From contig CANJCO010000010.1 in NCBI GenBank assembly GCA_947473045.1, positions 1 through 64,000 of the forward strand: a stretch of 64,000 nt of DNA, given 5' to 3'. The translations under genes were made by a program, and so were the position numbers. Shown here piece after piece: positions 8,785 to 16,721 of this stretch. How positions within the stretch are numbered: the first letter of the stretch is position 1; every line of letters begins with the position of its first letter. The notes beneath the pieces are model-generated. The model did not search any database and had not been told where the DNA came from. It was given only the letters and a program-made list of their open reading frames with translations. The stretch is from Myxococcales bacterium (GTDB lineage Bacteria; Myxococcota_A; Polyangia; Polyangiales; Polyangiaceae).

Positions 8785-8980
8785 GGTTTGGCAAAAGCTA
8801 TCACCGAGGGCTGCTCTGCGTGTCAGCGCCCGGGGGGCGCCGCTCCGTGTCTCGCTTTCCGAATTTCATGGTTGAAGTTCTCGTCGGTCACCGGCCGAAT
8901 GCGTCATGGCAGAGCCGCCCATTTTCGGTGTAGGCTGGGAGCGATGAATCTCCGGCCCGAATCCCGAGCGCGAGGCACCC

Positions 8981-9466
8981 ATGAGCAGTGATCGCGAGGC
9001 CATCGGGCGCATCGTGCGGGCGCACCTCATGCCGCTGCGCTTCGCGGGTCTCACTGTCGCGATCGGGGGGGCCGGATTCGCCCTCGCGATCGGCTCGGAC
9101 GAGCGCTCACGCGCCATGCACGGCAACTCCGTCAACGCAGCATCCGTGGTGGTCTTTGCCGTCGCGTGCGCAGCCAGCGCGCTTGGCCTGTTTCTTTATG
9201 CCCGCGGGCGACGAACCGCCAGCCACGCGCTCTTCCGGCTGCTCACACAGGGCGCGTCCTCCATACGCACGCTGCGCGTGATTGGGCTGACAAACCGGCC
9301 ATTTTCGTGGGTGTTCGTTGGCCTCGCAGGCGGCAAGGAGCGACAGCTCACCGTCCCCGGAGACGCGCGCTCGGCGCTCGCGCTGTTTCTGCGAATCGCC
9401 CCGCAGGCCCAGGTCGTCGCGACGCCGGATCGACGCCCATCCGGGCCTTCGGCGTACGACCGATGA
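8981..9466 (+). CDS. small two-TM membrane protein, first of a coupled pair
   Basis: A 161-aa protein with two hydrophobic segments (~20-37 and ~52-73) in its N-terminal half, then a soluble C-terminal domain (~75-150) of alternating strands. No family was recognised. Its stop overlaps the start of the next gene (ATGA at 9463-9466). The neighbour has the same layout and matching features (a TM pair, an L/I-RV-N/L strand after the second TM, an ending around APQA/CPQA), so the two may be diverged paralogues and could pair in the membrane. Confidence 0.75.
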   Translation: MSSDREAIGRIVRAHLMPLRFAGLTVAIGGAGFALAIGSDERSRAMHGNSVNAASVVVFAVACAASALGLFLYARGRRTASHALFRLLTQGASSIRTLRVIGLTNRPFSWVFVGLAGGKERQLTVPGDARSALALFLRIAPQAQVVATPDRRPSGPSAYDR

Positions 9467-9951
9467 ACGCAGCGCTCGACGACCGCGACGTGGCGCTTCT
9501 CGAGAAGTTCGTCGACGAGCAGCGGGCGCCGTCTCGGCGGGTGGCTTACGTGCTGTTCGCGGGCCTGCCCATCGGCCTGGCCGTCGCGCTGCTTGAGTGG
9601 AACGACGCGCGCGGAAGCTCCTACGTCCCCGACACGGTATGGATTTTTGCGCTCGCCGGCGCTGCGCTCGGGGTGGCCGGATACCTTTACTGGCGCAAAA
9701 ACCGCCGCGGAGCGAGCGACGCGATGTCGATGGCGCTGCTCGACGACCGCGCGAGTGTGACCCAAATCGACGTGCTTCGCGTGGTAAACAGCGACTGGGA
9801 TCGCGTCGTGATTCACTGCGCCCGGGCGAAGGAGCCGATCCGGGTGATCGTGCACCAGCGCGACCGCGACGCGGTGGTCGCACTGCTGATGCGGGCATGC
9901 CCGCAGGCCCGGCGCGAGCGCCCGACCGAAGCGGTCGACATGCGGCGCTAA
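9463..9951 (+). CDS. small two-TM membrane protein, second of a coupled pair
   Basis: A 162-aa protein that starts inside the stop of the preceding gene (ATGA). It has two hydrophobic segments (~28-42 and ~55-74) followed by a soluble domain with a repeating pattern of charged strands. It resembles its upstream neighbour in layout; the ending CPQARRERPT parallels APQAQVVATPD there. The frame is open further upstream, but that part overlaps the first gene and is not credible as coding. The TAA stop is the first codon of the hairpin repeat. Function unknown. Confidence 0.75.
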   Translation: MNAALDDRDVALLEKFVDEQRAPSRRVAYVLFAGLPIGLAVALLEWNDARGSSYVPDTVWIFALAGAALGVAGYLYWRKNRRGASDAMSMALLDDRASVTQIDVLRVVNSDWDRVVIHCARAKEPIRVIVHQRDRDAVVALLMRACPQARRERPTEAVDMRR

Positions 9952-10098
9952 CAGTCCGTTGAAGCAGCGGCCTGTTAGCCTTTCATCTCGGGGAGGTATG
10001 CACCTCCCCGCCCGGAAAAACGCGGTTTCTCGGGTTCCCCACCCCACGCAATTGGCTTCGCCAATTCCTGGCAGGGTGTTCTGCGACCGCCCTGCTAA
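9949..10098 (+). repeat. dispersed multi-hairpin repeat, copy 2 (most complete)
   Basis: A 150-bp element filling the whole space between two convergent genes. Its left end TAACAG supplies the TAA stop of the plus-strand gene and its right end CTGCTA supplies the TAG stop of glgC. It contains five hairpins in series: a terminal palindrome, GGGGAGGT/ACCTCCCC, a damaged version of the A/T-rich stem, AATTGGC/GCCAATT, and GCAGGG..CCCTGC. The last stem keeps pairing with a G-T wobble although its sequence differs from copy 1. Confidence 0.88.
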
Positions 10099-11354
10099 TC
10101 GAGCTTTGCGCGCTTCGGGATGACGACGATGCCGTTGTCGCTCACGAAAAAGCGCCGGCGGTCGGCTTCGAGGTTGTAGCCAATCTCTGCGCCCGACGGG
10201 ATCTCTACGTCTTTGTCGACGATGCAGCGCCGGATCTTGGCGTGGCGCCCGATCTTCACGCGCTCGAAGAGCACGCAGTCCTCGACCTCGCTGAAGCTGT
10301 TGATGCGGCAGCCGACCGACAGCACGCTCTTGTGAATGCGACCACCCGAGATGATGCAGCCATGGCTGACGAGCGAGTCGGTCGCGATTCCGACGCGCGC
10401 CTGCGCCTCTTCGCGGAAGACGAACTTCGCCGGCGGGTCGTGGGTAATTCCGGTGCGGAGCGGCCAGCGCTGGTTGTAGAGGTTAAAGAGCGGATGGATC
10501 ATGATCAGATCCATCTGCGCTTCGAAATAAGCCTCGATTGTGCCGACGTCGCGCCAGTATCCGCGGCCGCGCGCCTCTTCTCCAGGCACCATGTTCGTAT
10601 TGAAGTCATAGGCGAATACGCCGCGGCCTTCGCGCACGAGCTGGGGGAGAATGTTGTGACCAAAATCGTGTTTTGAGTCTTCGATTTTGGCGTCGGCTTC
10701 GAGCGCGTCCGAGAGCGTCTTGGCCTGAAAGACGTAGTTGCCCATCGACGCCAGACACATGTCAGGGTTGCCCGGCATGCTCGGCGGATCGGCCACCTTC
10801 TCGTGAAACCCGATAATGCGGCCCTCGGCGTCGATCTCGATGATGCCGAAGTCGCTGGCCTCTCTCTTAGGCACCGGAATCACCGCGACCGTGGCCTCCG
10901 CGTCCTTTCGAACGTGGAAGTCGATCATCTGCCGAACGTCCATCTTGTAGATGTGATCGCCACCAAAAATGGCCACGATTTCAGGTTGCTCATCGGAGAT
11001 GACGTGCTGGCACTGAAAGACCGCGTCGGCCGAGCCCTTGAACCACGATTTTCCGGTTCGCTGCTGGGCGGGAATCGCCTCGATGAACTGATCGAGCATC
11101 GGCGACAACCGCCAGACGCGGGCGATGTGCTCTTCGAGCGAGGCGCTTTTGTATTGCGTGAGCACTTTGATGCGCGTCAAGCCGGAGTTGACGAAGTTCG
11201 ACAGCACCATGTCGATGATTCGGTAGCGGCCCCCGAACGGCACTGCAGGCTTCGCGCGATCGAGGGTGAGCGGGTAAAGACGCTTTCCCTCGCCGCCGGC
11301 CAGCACCATCACGAGGACTTGCGCGGGGTCGAAGTTTTGGGGCGCGTGAGGCAT
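10095..11354 (-). CDS. glgC: glucose-1-phosphate adenylyltransferase
   Basis: GlgC makes ADP-glucose from glucose-1-phosphate and ATP, the committed step of bacterial glycogen synthesis. The 419-aa product has family length, the nucleotide-binding GGEGKRLYPLT (~18-28), AKPAVPFGG (~34-42), the substrate segment FGGDHIYKMD, and a C-terminal left-handed beta-helix of hexapeptide type. I start at ATG 11354, which begins MPHAPQNFDPAQ; the 14 residues before it are unlike the family. No other glycogen genes are in the window. The enzyme is usually allosterically controlled by glycolytic metabolites. Confidence 0.96.
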   Translation of the reverse strand: MPHAPQNFDPAQVLVMVLAGGEGKRLYPLTLDRAKPAVPFGGRYRIIDMVLSNFVNSGLTRIKVLTQYKSASLEEHIARVWRLSPMLDQFIEAIPAQQRTGKSWFKGSADAVFQCQHVISDEQPEIVAIFGGDHIYKMDVRQMIDFHVRKDAEATVAVIPVPKREASDFGIIEIDAEGRIIGFHEKVADPPSMPGNPDMCLASMGNYVFQAKTLSDALEADAKIEDSKHDFGHNILPQLVREGRGVFAYDFNTNMVPGEEARGRGYWRDVGTIEAYFEAQMDLIMIHPLFNLYNQRWPLRTGITHDPPAKFVFREEAQARVGIATDSLVSHGCIISGGRIHKSVLSVGCRINSFSEVEDCVLFERVKIGRHAKIRRCIVDKDVEIPSGAEIGYNLEADRRRFFVSDNGIVVIPKRAKLD

Positions 11355-11405
11355 CGTCAAAGATGGTACGACACTTGGGCCGCGCGCCGCTAACATCCTA
11401 CAGCG

Positions 11406-12227
11406 ATGGCCCGCGTGATTTCACTCCAGCGTCGCGAACTCCGCGACGACCTGCCCGCGCCCGAGCCCGCCGACGCGGCCGAAGTGATGGCCGCGGCCGC
11501 GCTCCGCGCGCGCACCGGCATTTTTGGCGTGATGGCGACGGTCATCGCCCGGGACGGCTCCGCGCCGTCGACCCCCGGGCAAAAGCTCTACGTGGGCAGC
11601 GACAGCGCCTGCCTCGGCACAGTGGGCGGCGGCGCAGTCGAACGGGAAGCGCTGGGCGCGTGCCTCGACCTGCTCGGGCAGGCCGCGCCCATGCATTCGA
11701 CGCGCACGTTCCGACTCGGCGCCGAGCTGGGAATGTGCTGCGGCGGATCAGCGACCGTGCTTTTCGAGCCGATCACCGCGCGCCGCCCGTGCCTCATCAT
11801 CGGCGCAGGGCACGTATCGCGGGCGACGGCTCCGCTGCTCGCGAAGGTCGGCTTCGCCGTCACGGTCGTCGACGATCGGCAAGCGTGGGGCGGCCCCTCC
11901 GATGAGAGCGTGACGCGCATCAGCGGCGAGTTCGACGACGTGGTCATGCCCCGCCAGACAGTCGTGATCGTGATGACCCACGACCACGCCCTCGATCAGC
12001 GCGCGATCGAATGGGCGCTCGGCAAGGGCTTCGCCTACGTCGGCGGCATCGGCAGCCGCGCGAAGGCCCGGCGCACCCGCGACAGACTCGAGCACAAGGG
12101 CTTCCCGGCAGAAGACATTGCGCGTGTGCGGATGCCCATTGGCGTGGCGGTAGGTGCCCGTTTGCCCGACGAAATCGCAGTCGCGATCGCCGCGGAGCTG
12201 GTGGCGTGGCGAAGGCAGGGCGAGTAG
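11406..12227 (+). CDS. XdhC/CoxI family protein (molybdenum cofactor handling)
   Basis: Members of this family bind and sulfurate or deliver molybdenum cofactor to xanthine dehydrogenase/CO dehydrogenase-type enzymes. The 273-aa product has the N-terminal XdhC-CoxI part (GSAPSTPGQKLYV, GTVGGGAVE, LGMCCGGSATVLFEP) and a C-terminal Rossmann part (LIIGAGHVSRA, ~131-141; VTVVDDR; YVGGIGSRAKA). No molybdenum hydroxylase subunits lie nearby, so this copy is an orphan in the window. The start at ATG 11406 is 51 bp from the divergent glgC start. Confidence 0.92.
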   Translation: MARVISLQRRELRDDLPAPEPADAAEVMAAAALRARTGIFGVMATVIARDGSAPSTPGQKLYVGSDSACLGTVGGGAVEREALGACLDLLGQAAPMHSTRTFRLGAELGMCCGGSATVLFEPITARRPCLIIGAGHVSRATAPLLAKVGFAVTVVDDRQAWGGPSDESVTRISGEFDDVVMPRQTVVIVMTHDHALDQRAIEWALGKGFAYVGGIGSRAKARRTRDRLEHKGFPAEDIARVRMPIGVAVGARLPDEIAVAIAAELVAWRRQGE

Positions 12228-12270
12228 CGAATCGCGACAGCCGGCGGGTTTCGCTTTAGCCTCCGCGTCC

Positions 12271-15200
12271 ATGCGAAGACTCACCGCGCGGCGCCCCGTT
12301 TGGACATCGACCTTGCTGGCCGCGATCCTGCCGATGCTCGCGGGCGCGTCATGCTCGCCGTCGGTCAAGCCCGGCGCACGCGTCGCGCCGATCGCCACGC
12401 AAGCGCCTGCGCCGACGCAGGCACCGCCGGCGACCTCAGCGACCTGGCGCCTCGACCCGCTGCAGGCGTGGACGCGGCTCGCGCAAGTTCAAGTAGGCGC
12501 GGGCACGCTCGAAGTCGGCGGGGGCGGAGAGCGTTGGCTGAGCGGCCCGAGCGGTCGCATCGGCGCGCAAACCGTGCTCCCTGCTGACCTCGCAGGCGTG
12601 CTGGCCCGCGGGTCGGGCTACGACTTCGTAACGGCCTCGGGTGACGTGTATACGGCCAGCGATCCTCTGGGCGTCGCGAGCAAGTCCGCAGACGCTCGGG
12701 GGGACGCGCGCGCCGTGTCGACCGGCGCCCGGGCGATCGTGGCGATCGACGACAACGGCGACCTTCTACGCTCGGTCGACGGCGGGCGCAGCTACGCGAA
12801 GATCGCCCTGCCCGGCCCTGCCGGCGGGAGCGTGCGCGCCGTGGCGCTGGCCGGACCTGTGGGTGCTGCGATCGGCCTGCCCCAACGCCTCTACGTGACG
12901 CGCGACGACGGCGCGACCTGGTCCGCGCAGCCGAGCCCCGACGCCGCGGGCCTCGACACCCTCGCGCGGGAGGGCGACCAGGTCGTCGTCAGCACGATGG
13001 ATGCAAAATACACGCTCGACGGCGCAGGCGGATCGCTCCGTTTGACGAAGCGCACCGCTGCGAACTCGCCCGCTGCGGCGCAGCGCGCGCAGGCCGACCG
13101 GCCCGTGGTGGCGCGCGCCATCGCGGGGCCGACCGTCGTCGAAGTGCGGGGCACGCCGTACGCTCCGAAGCGCGACTGGACGCTGTCCGTCAGCGCGATC
13201 GGCGCAGCCCCCACGACGCGCACGGTAGCCGAGCTCGCGGGCTGCGACGCCGTGTCGGTCGCCGTTCGCGGTGAGTCGATTGCGCTGGCGTGTGACGCGC
13301 GCGGAACACCCGAGTCCGGCGTGGATGCGACGGCGGCGTCGCGCGCGGCACACTGGGCGCACGAGCCGCCCCCACTGCCTCCGCAAGGCTCGTACGCGCC
13401 GGACCCGGACAGCGAACCCAGGCCGCCGCTCATCACAAAAGTCTGGACGAGCGACGACGGCGGGAAGTCGCTAAAAGAAGCCGCCACGTTCGTCGCGGGG
13501 GGCGCGTGGCAAGGCGACGACGACGGCATCGCGATCGGTCCGCGGGGCTGGATGATCATCACCCAGCGATGTTCGCGCGATCGCGAGCGGATGCCCTACT
13601 GCACGCCGGCGCACATCAGAAGCTCGGCTACTGCGGCGTTTTCTGAAATCTCTCCCAAGCTCGGTGTGTCGTTTCTTCGTTTCGCGAACGCGCCCAACGC
13701 AAGCGGAGTGTTCGCGCTTGGGACTGCTGGACGAAAGGTCTCGCTCTTTGAATTCCCCGCGGGCTCCGCCGAAGCGGAGCAACGCGTCGAGCTCGCACAC
13801 GACGGCTGCGATGCCGGCTCGTCGAGCCTCAGCGTCGACGCAGCGGGTGTCGCGAGAGGCTTCGTCCGGCCGCGCTACAGCTCGCGTCATAAGCCGCTCG
13901 CCTTTCTTGTCGACCCAGGCGCCAAGTCCGTCGTCACGACGCTCTCGCTTCCCCCGATTCCGCCGGGCCATGTCACCTTCGACGGCTCCCATGCGCTCGC
14001 GCTTTCGGCCGGTGCCAGTCCGGGCGGGCTCGAAGCAGAGGGCTCCCGGCGACAGCTGTTCGAGTCGAGCGACGGCGCGAAGACCTGGTCCGCAGTCGAC
14101 GCCCCTTCCGGACTGCGCGACCTCGGCGCATGCAGCGCATTCGGGTGCATCACGAGCCGCGGCCTGCGCGTAGGCTGGGGCGGCGCTTCGAACCCGACCT
14201 CGCCCCCCGCAAAGCCGGCCCTGGCTTATGCGAAGCCCTTGGCGTGCAAGGCGTCGGGCAAGTGGTCCGCGCTCGGCGGAGGGAGCCTGCCGTCGGCCGA
14301 CGACGTTGACATCGGCAGCGCGCGCTGGCTGCTGCCCACACGCGATCTTGCGGGGCGCGTGACCCTCCACGTCAACAAGCGCGCCGACGCGGTCGACAAG
14401 CTCTCGGCGGTTACGCTGACGGGGCCCGCGCCCGCCGCGCCAAAATTCGGCGCCGAGACGACCGTGCACGTGCAGCCGCGCGGCGTCGTCGTGCGCCGCT
14501 ACGCCTACTCGCGCGCGCGCAAGGAAAACGCCGAAGGGCGCTACAATCCTGTCGACGCGCAGCTCGTGTGGTGGCGGCCCGACACCGGCAAGGTGACGCG
14601 CGCCGCAGTGCCGAAAATTCCAGCCTTTCGCGTGCAGCGCGATCCGCGCGGAGGCTACGCGCCGCGCGAGGTGTATCCCGCCGCGCCCGAGGTGCTCACG
14701 CTCGACGCGAGCGGCCTGTCGTTCGCGCCGCCGGAATTCGGCCAGGCGACGAGGCCCCTGTACCGCTTTGGCGACGACGGCAAGAACCTGAAGCTCGGAA
14801 CCAATACCTTTGAGGGCGAGCAGGCGGTGGCGACGAGCGTCGACGGCGAGTCCGCGGTCGTCGTCGACGAGGGCTACGCCATCGCGCTGCACTGGATTGG
14901 AAGCGCTCCCGAGAGCAAAGTGTGGGCCCTACGCGCCCGGAACGACGACGCGCAGGACGAACACACGATGATTGACTTCGGCGGTCCCCCCGCGAGCGCG
15001 ATCACTGCGCGATTTCTCGGCGTACCGCGCGCATGGGCGGTGCCGCTCCGTCCCGGCGACGACCCGCCGGAGTGGACCGCGCTGCCGACGCAGAAGTCGC
15101 TCGGAAGCATGTCGAGGCCCTGCGACGCAGCCGCGCTCGCCGACGGGGCGTCGTATCGTTTCATTGCGCCTTACACGTTCGGTACGCGGCATCCGGTCAC

Positions 15201-15543
15201 GGTCGACGCCGACGGAACCAGCCTCGTGCTCGCGACCGACCGCGCAGCCGTGCGCGGCAGCACCGCGGCCGCCGAAGCCAGCGCCTGCGTGAGCGCGATG
15301 GAGGCGAGCAGCGTCGATGACGAGAGCGACACGCGCTACGAGGCCCTCATTTTTCCGGGCGATCTGCAGCACGCGGTCCTCTTCAGGACCGACGTGGCGA
15401 GCCAGTGGCCCCAAGCGGTTTCGATGCGCCCTATGGAGTGCAGCTATGCAGAGGCGGCGCTGCCGGACGTGCTCCGCGACGTCGCCGGGTTCAATGCGGC
15501 CGCGCCGAACCGAGCGCTCTCCCGCTTTCACTTCAACGACTAG
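12271..15543 (+). CDS. large lipoprotein with Asp-box (sialidase-like propeller) repeats
   Basis: A 1090-aa surface or periplasmic protein. It starts MRRLTARRP, with a signal peptide ending MLAGASC that looks like a lipobox (Cys ~29), then a Pro/Ala/Thr-rich linker. Several segments match the Asp-box pattern S-x-D-x-G-x-T/S-W: VDGGRSY (~170), RDDGATW (~210), SDDGGKS (~395) and SSDGAKTW (~595). Such boxes occur in beta-propellers of sialidases and Vps10-like proteins. No sialidase catalytic set was recognised, so a structural or binding role is likely. I reject the in-frame extension upstream because it overlaps the XdhC gene. Confidence 0.8.
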   Translation: MRRLTARRPVWTSTLLAAILPMLAGASCSPSVKPGARVAPIATQAPAPTQAPPATSATWRLDPLQAWTRLAQVQVGAGTLEVGGGGERWLSGPSGRIGAQTVLPADLAGVLARGSGYDFVTASGDVYTASDPLGVASKSADARGDARAVSTGARAIVAIDDNGDLLRSVDGGRSYAKIALPGPAGGSVRAVALAGPVGAAIGLPQRLYVTRDDGATWSAQPSPDAAGLDTLAREGDQVVVSTMDAKYTLDGAGGSLRLTKRTAANSPAAAQRAQADRPVVARAIAGPTVVEVRGTPYAPKRDWTLSVSAIGAAPTTRTVAELAGCDAVSVAVRGESIALACDARGTPESGVDATAASRAAHWAHEPPPLPPQGSYAPDPDSEPRPPLITKVWTSDDGGKSLKEAATFVAGGAWQGDDDGIAIGPRGWMIITQRCSRDRERMPYCTPAHIRSSATAAFSEISPKLGVSFLRFANAPNASGVFALGTAGRKVSLFEFPAGSAEAEQRVELAHDGCDAGSSSLSVDAAGVARGFVRPRYSSRHKPLAFLVDPGAKSVVTTLSLPPIPPGHVTFDGSHALALSAGASPGGLEAEGSRRQLFESSDGAKTWSAVDAPSGLRDLGACSAFGCITSRGLRVGWGGASNPTSPPAKPALAYAKPLACKASGKWSALGGGSLPSADDVDIGSARWLLPTRDLAGRVTLHVNKRADAVDKLSAVTLTGPAPAAPKFGAETTVHVQPRGVVVRRYAYSRARKENAEGRYNPVDAQLVWWRPDTGKVTRAAVPKIPAFRVQRDPRGGYAPREVYPAAPEVLTLDASGLSFAPPEFGQATRPLYRFGDDGKNLKLGTNTFEGEQAVATSVDGESAVVVDEGYAIALHWIGSAPESKVWALRARNDDAQDEHTMIDFGGPPASAITARFLGVPRAWAVPLRPGDDPPEWTALPTQKSLGSMSRPCDAAALADGASYRFIAPYTFGTRHPVTVDADGTSLVLATDRAAVRGSTAAAEASACVSAMEASSVDDESDTRYEALIFPGDLQHAVLFRTDVASQWPQAVSMRPMECSYAEAALPDVLRDVAGFNAAAPNRALSRFHFND

Positions 15544-15588
15544 GCACGTGCCCATGACGGGCCTGAACCAAGCGCACGTGCCAGCGAC

Positions 15589-16092
15589 TCACTCCGCGGG
15601 CGCGTCCGCGGGCCCCGCGTCCGGTACTTCAGCGTCGAGCACTGCAGCGTCACCCGCCGCCGCATCGGCCGCTGCGGCGTCGCTCGGCACCGCGCATTTT
15701 CCGAGGTGCAGCAGCGGCTCGGTGGTGTAGTCGTCACACTCGCACACGACGATGTTCTTGCCCGAGCACGCGCAGCCGGTCATCGGCACGCACGCAGCGT
15801 CGTACGGATCACGCAAAATGCACGCGCCCGTGGCTGCGCAGCCGGCTTCGCGCGGGTAGCCGCAGCGATACGCCGCAGGGCAGTCACGGTCGGCTCCGCA
15901 CGCGCGATTGGCGGCGTCGCCCCCCGCGTCGGGACGCGTGCCGTTATTGCCGGTGTTGCCCGGATCGTCGGGGTCGTCGAAGTTCTTGTCGCTCGTGGGC
16001 CCGGGAAAGGTGCCGCTGCCTGTGCACGCAAGGGCGAGAGAGGTCGCCATTCCGAGATAGGTGCACAGCGCAAATAAGTGGGTCGACTTCAC
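15589..16092 (-). CDS. small Cys-rich putative lipoprotein
   Basis: A 167-aa exported protein. From GTG 16092 the product begins with a short basic start and a hydrophobic stretch ending SLALAC, a near-lipobox. A Gly/Asn/Asp-rich linker follows, then a Cys-rich module (~60-120: ACGADRDCP, GCAATGAC, GCACSGKNIVVCEC) with about ten Cys in ~65 residues, probably disulfide-bonded. The C-terminus is an Ala/Asp-rich tail. This style is common among Myxococcota lipoproteins. An upstream GTG at 16128 is a possible alternative start. Function unknown. Confidence 0.7.
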   Translation of the reverse strand: MKSTHLFALCTYLGMATSLALACTGSGTFPGPTSDKNFDDPDDPGNTGNNGTRPDAGGDAANRACGADRDCPAAYRCGYPREAGCAATGACILRDPYDAACVPMTGCACSGKNIVVCECDDYTTEPLLHLGKCAVPSDAAAADAAAGDAAVLDAEVPDAGPADAPAE

Positions 16093-16152
16093 CCCTTGAT
16101 TATGCGCCGGGGCACCGGGGTTGCGCACGCTTTTATGCGTGACGGGTGATCC

Positions 16153-16668
16153 TCACGCCGTCATTGCGCGCTCAATGTCGAACACGTGCTCGTCGACGAT
16201 CCCCGCGTCGCGCAGCGCGCGGGCGAGCTGCCGCGCATAATCGGCGTTCGGGCCGCTCGGACCCTCCGCCGCCAAAATTTGCGCTGCGATCGCGGAGACC
16301 GAAGCCGGGCCGAGCCACTCCGGATTGTCGATGGATGCAAAATACACAAGCCCGTCCACTGCAGCGCCGCCGTCGACTTCGAGCGACACGGCGCGCCGCT
16401 CGTAGCCGCCCTTCTCGCGATGGTCGAGGTGCGCCAGCACAGCCTCCGCTTCGGCCGGCGCGATGCGATACGCGACCCCCCAGCACCGCGAGCCCGGTCG
16501 TTCGACAAGCGTGACCACCCGTCCCGGCGCCCCCGGCACGCCCCGGTGATCGGTCGACCCCTGCCAAAAGCGGCGCTCGAAGCCCGCGAGCCACGCGCCC
16601 GCCCGCTCCTCGAACGGAAACGAGGGCCTGAAAATGAGCGAGCCGTAGCCGAACACCCACACAGCCAC
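16153..16668 (-). CDS. ChaC-like gamma-glutamylcyclotransferase
   Basis: The family degrades glutathione to 5-oxoproline and Cys-Gly in the cytoplasm. The 171-aa product opens with VFGYGSLIFRPSF, where YGSL forms the substrate loop. It then has the FWQGSTDHRG segment typical of ChaC, and DHREKGGYERR, whose Glu is the expected catalytic residue. Length and motif order fit ChaC proteins well. It starts at ATG 16668 and is divergent from the P5C dehydrogenase gene with 53 bp between starts. Confidence 0.92.
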   Translation of the reverse strand: MAVWVFGYGSLIFRPSFPFEERAGAWLAGFERRFWQGSTDHRGVPGAPGRVVTLVERPGSRCWGVAYRIAPAEAEAVLAHLDHREKGGYERRAVSLEVDGGAAVDGLVYFASIDNPEWLGPASVSAIAAQILAAEGPSGPNADYARQLARALRDAGIVDEHVFDIERAMTA

Positions 16669-16721
16669 GACCTATAGCGCGAGGCGCGAAAAACTGCAGC
16701 GCCACTGCTAGCATCGCGGGC

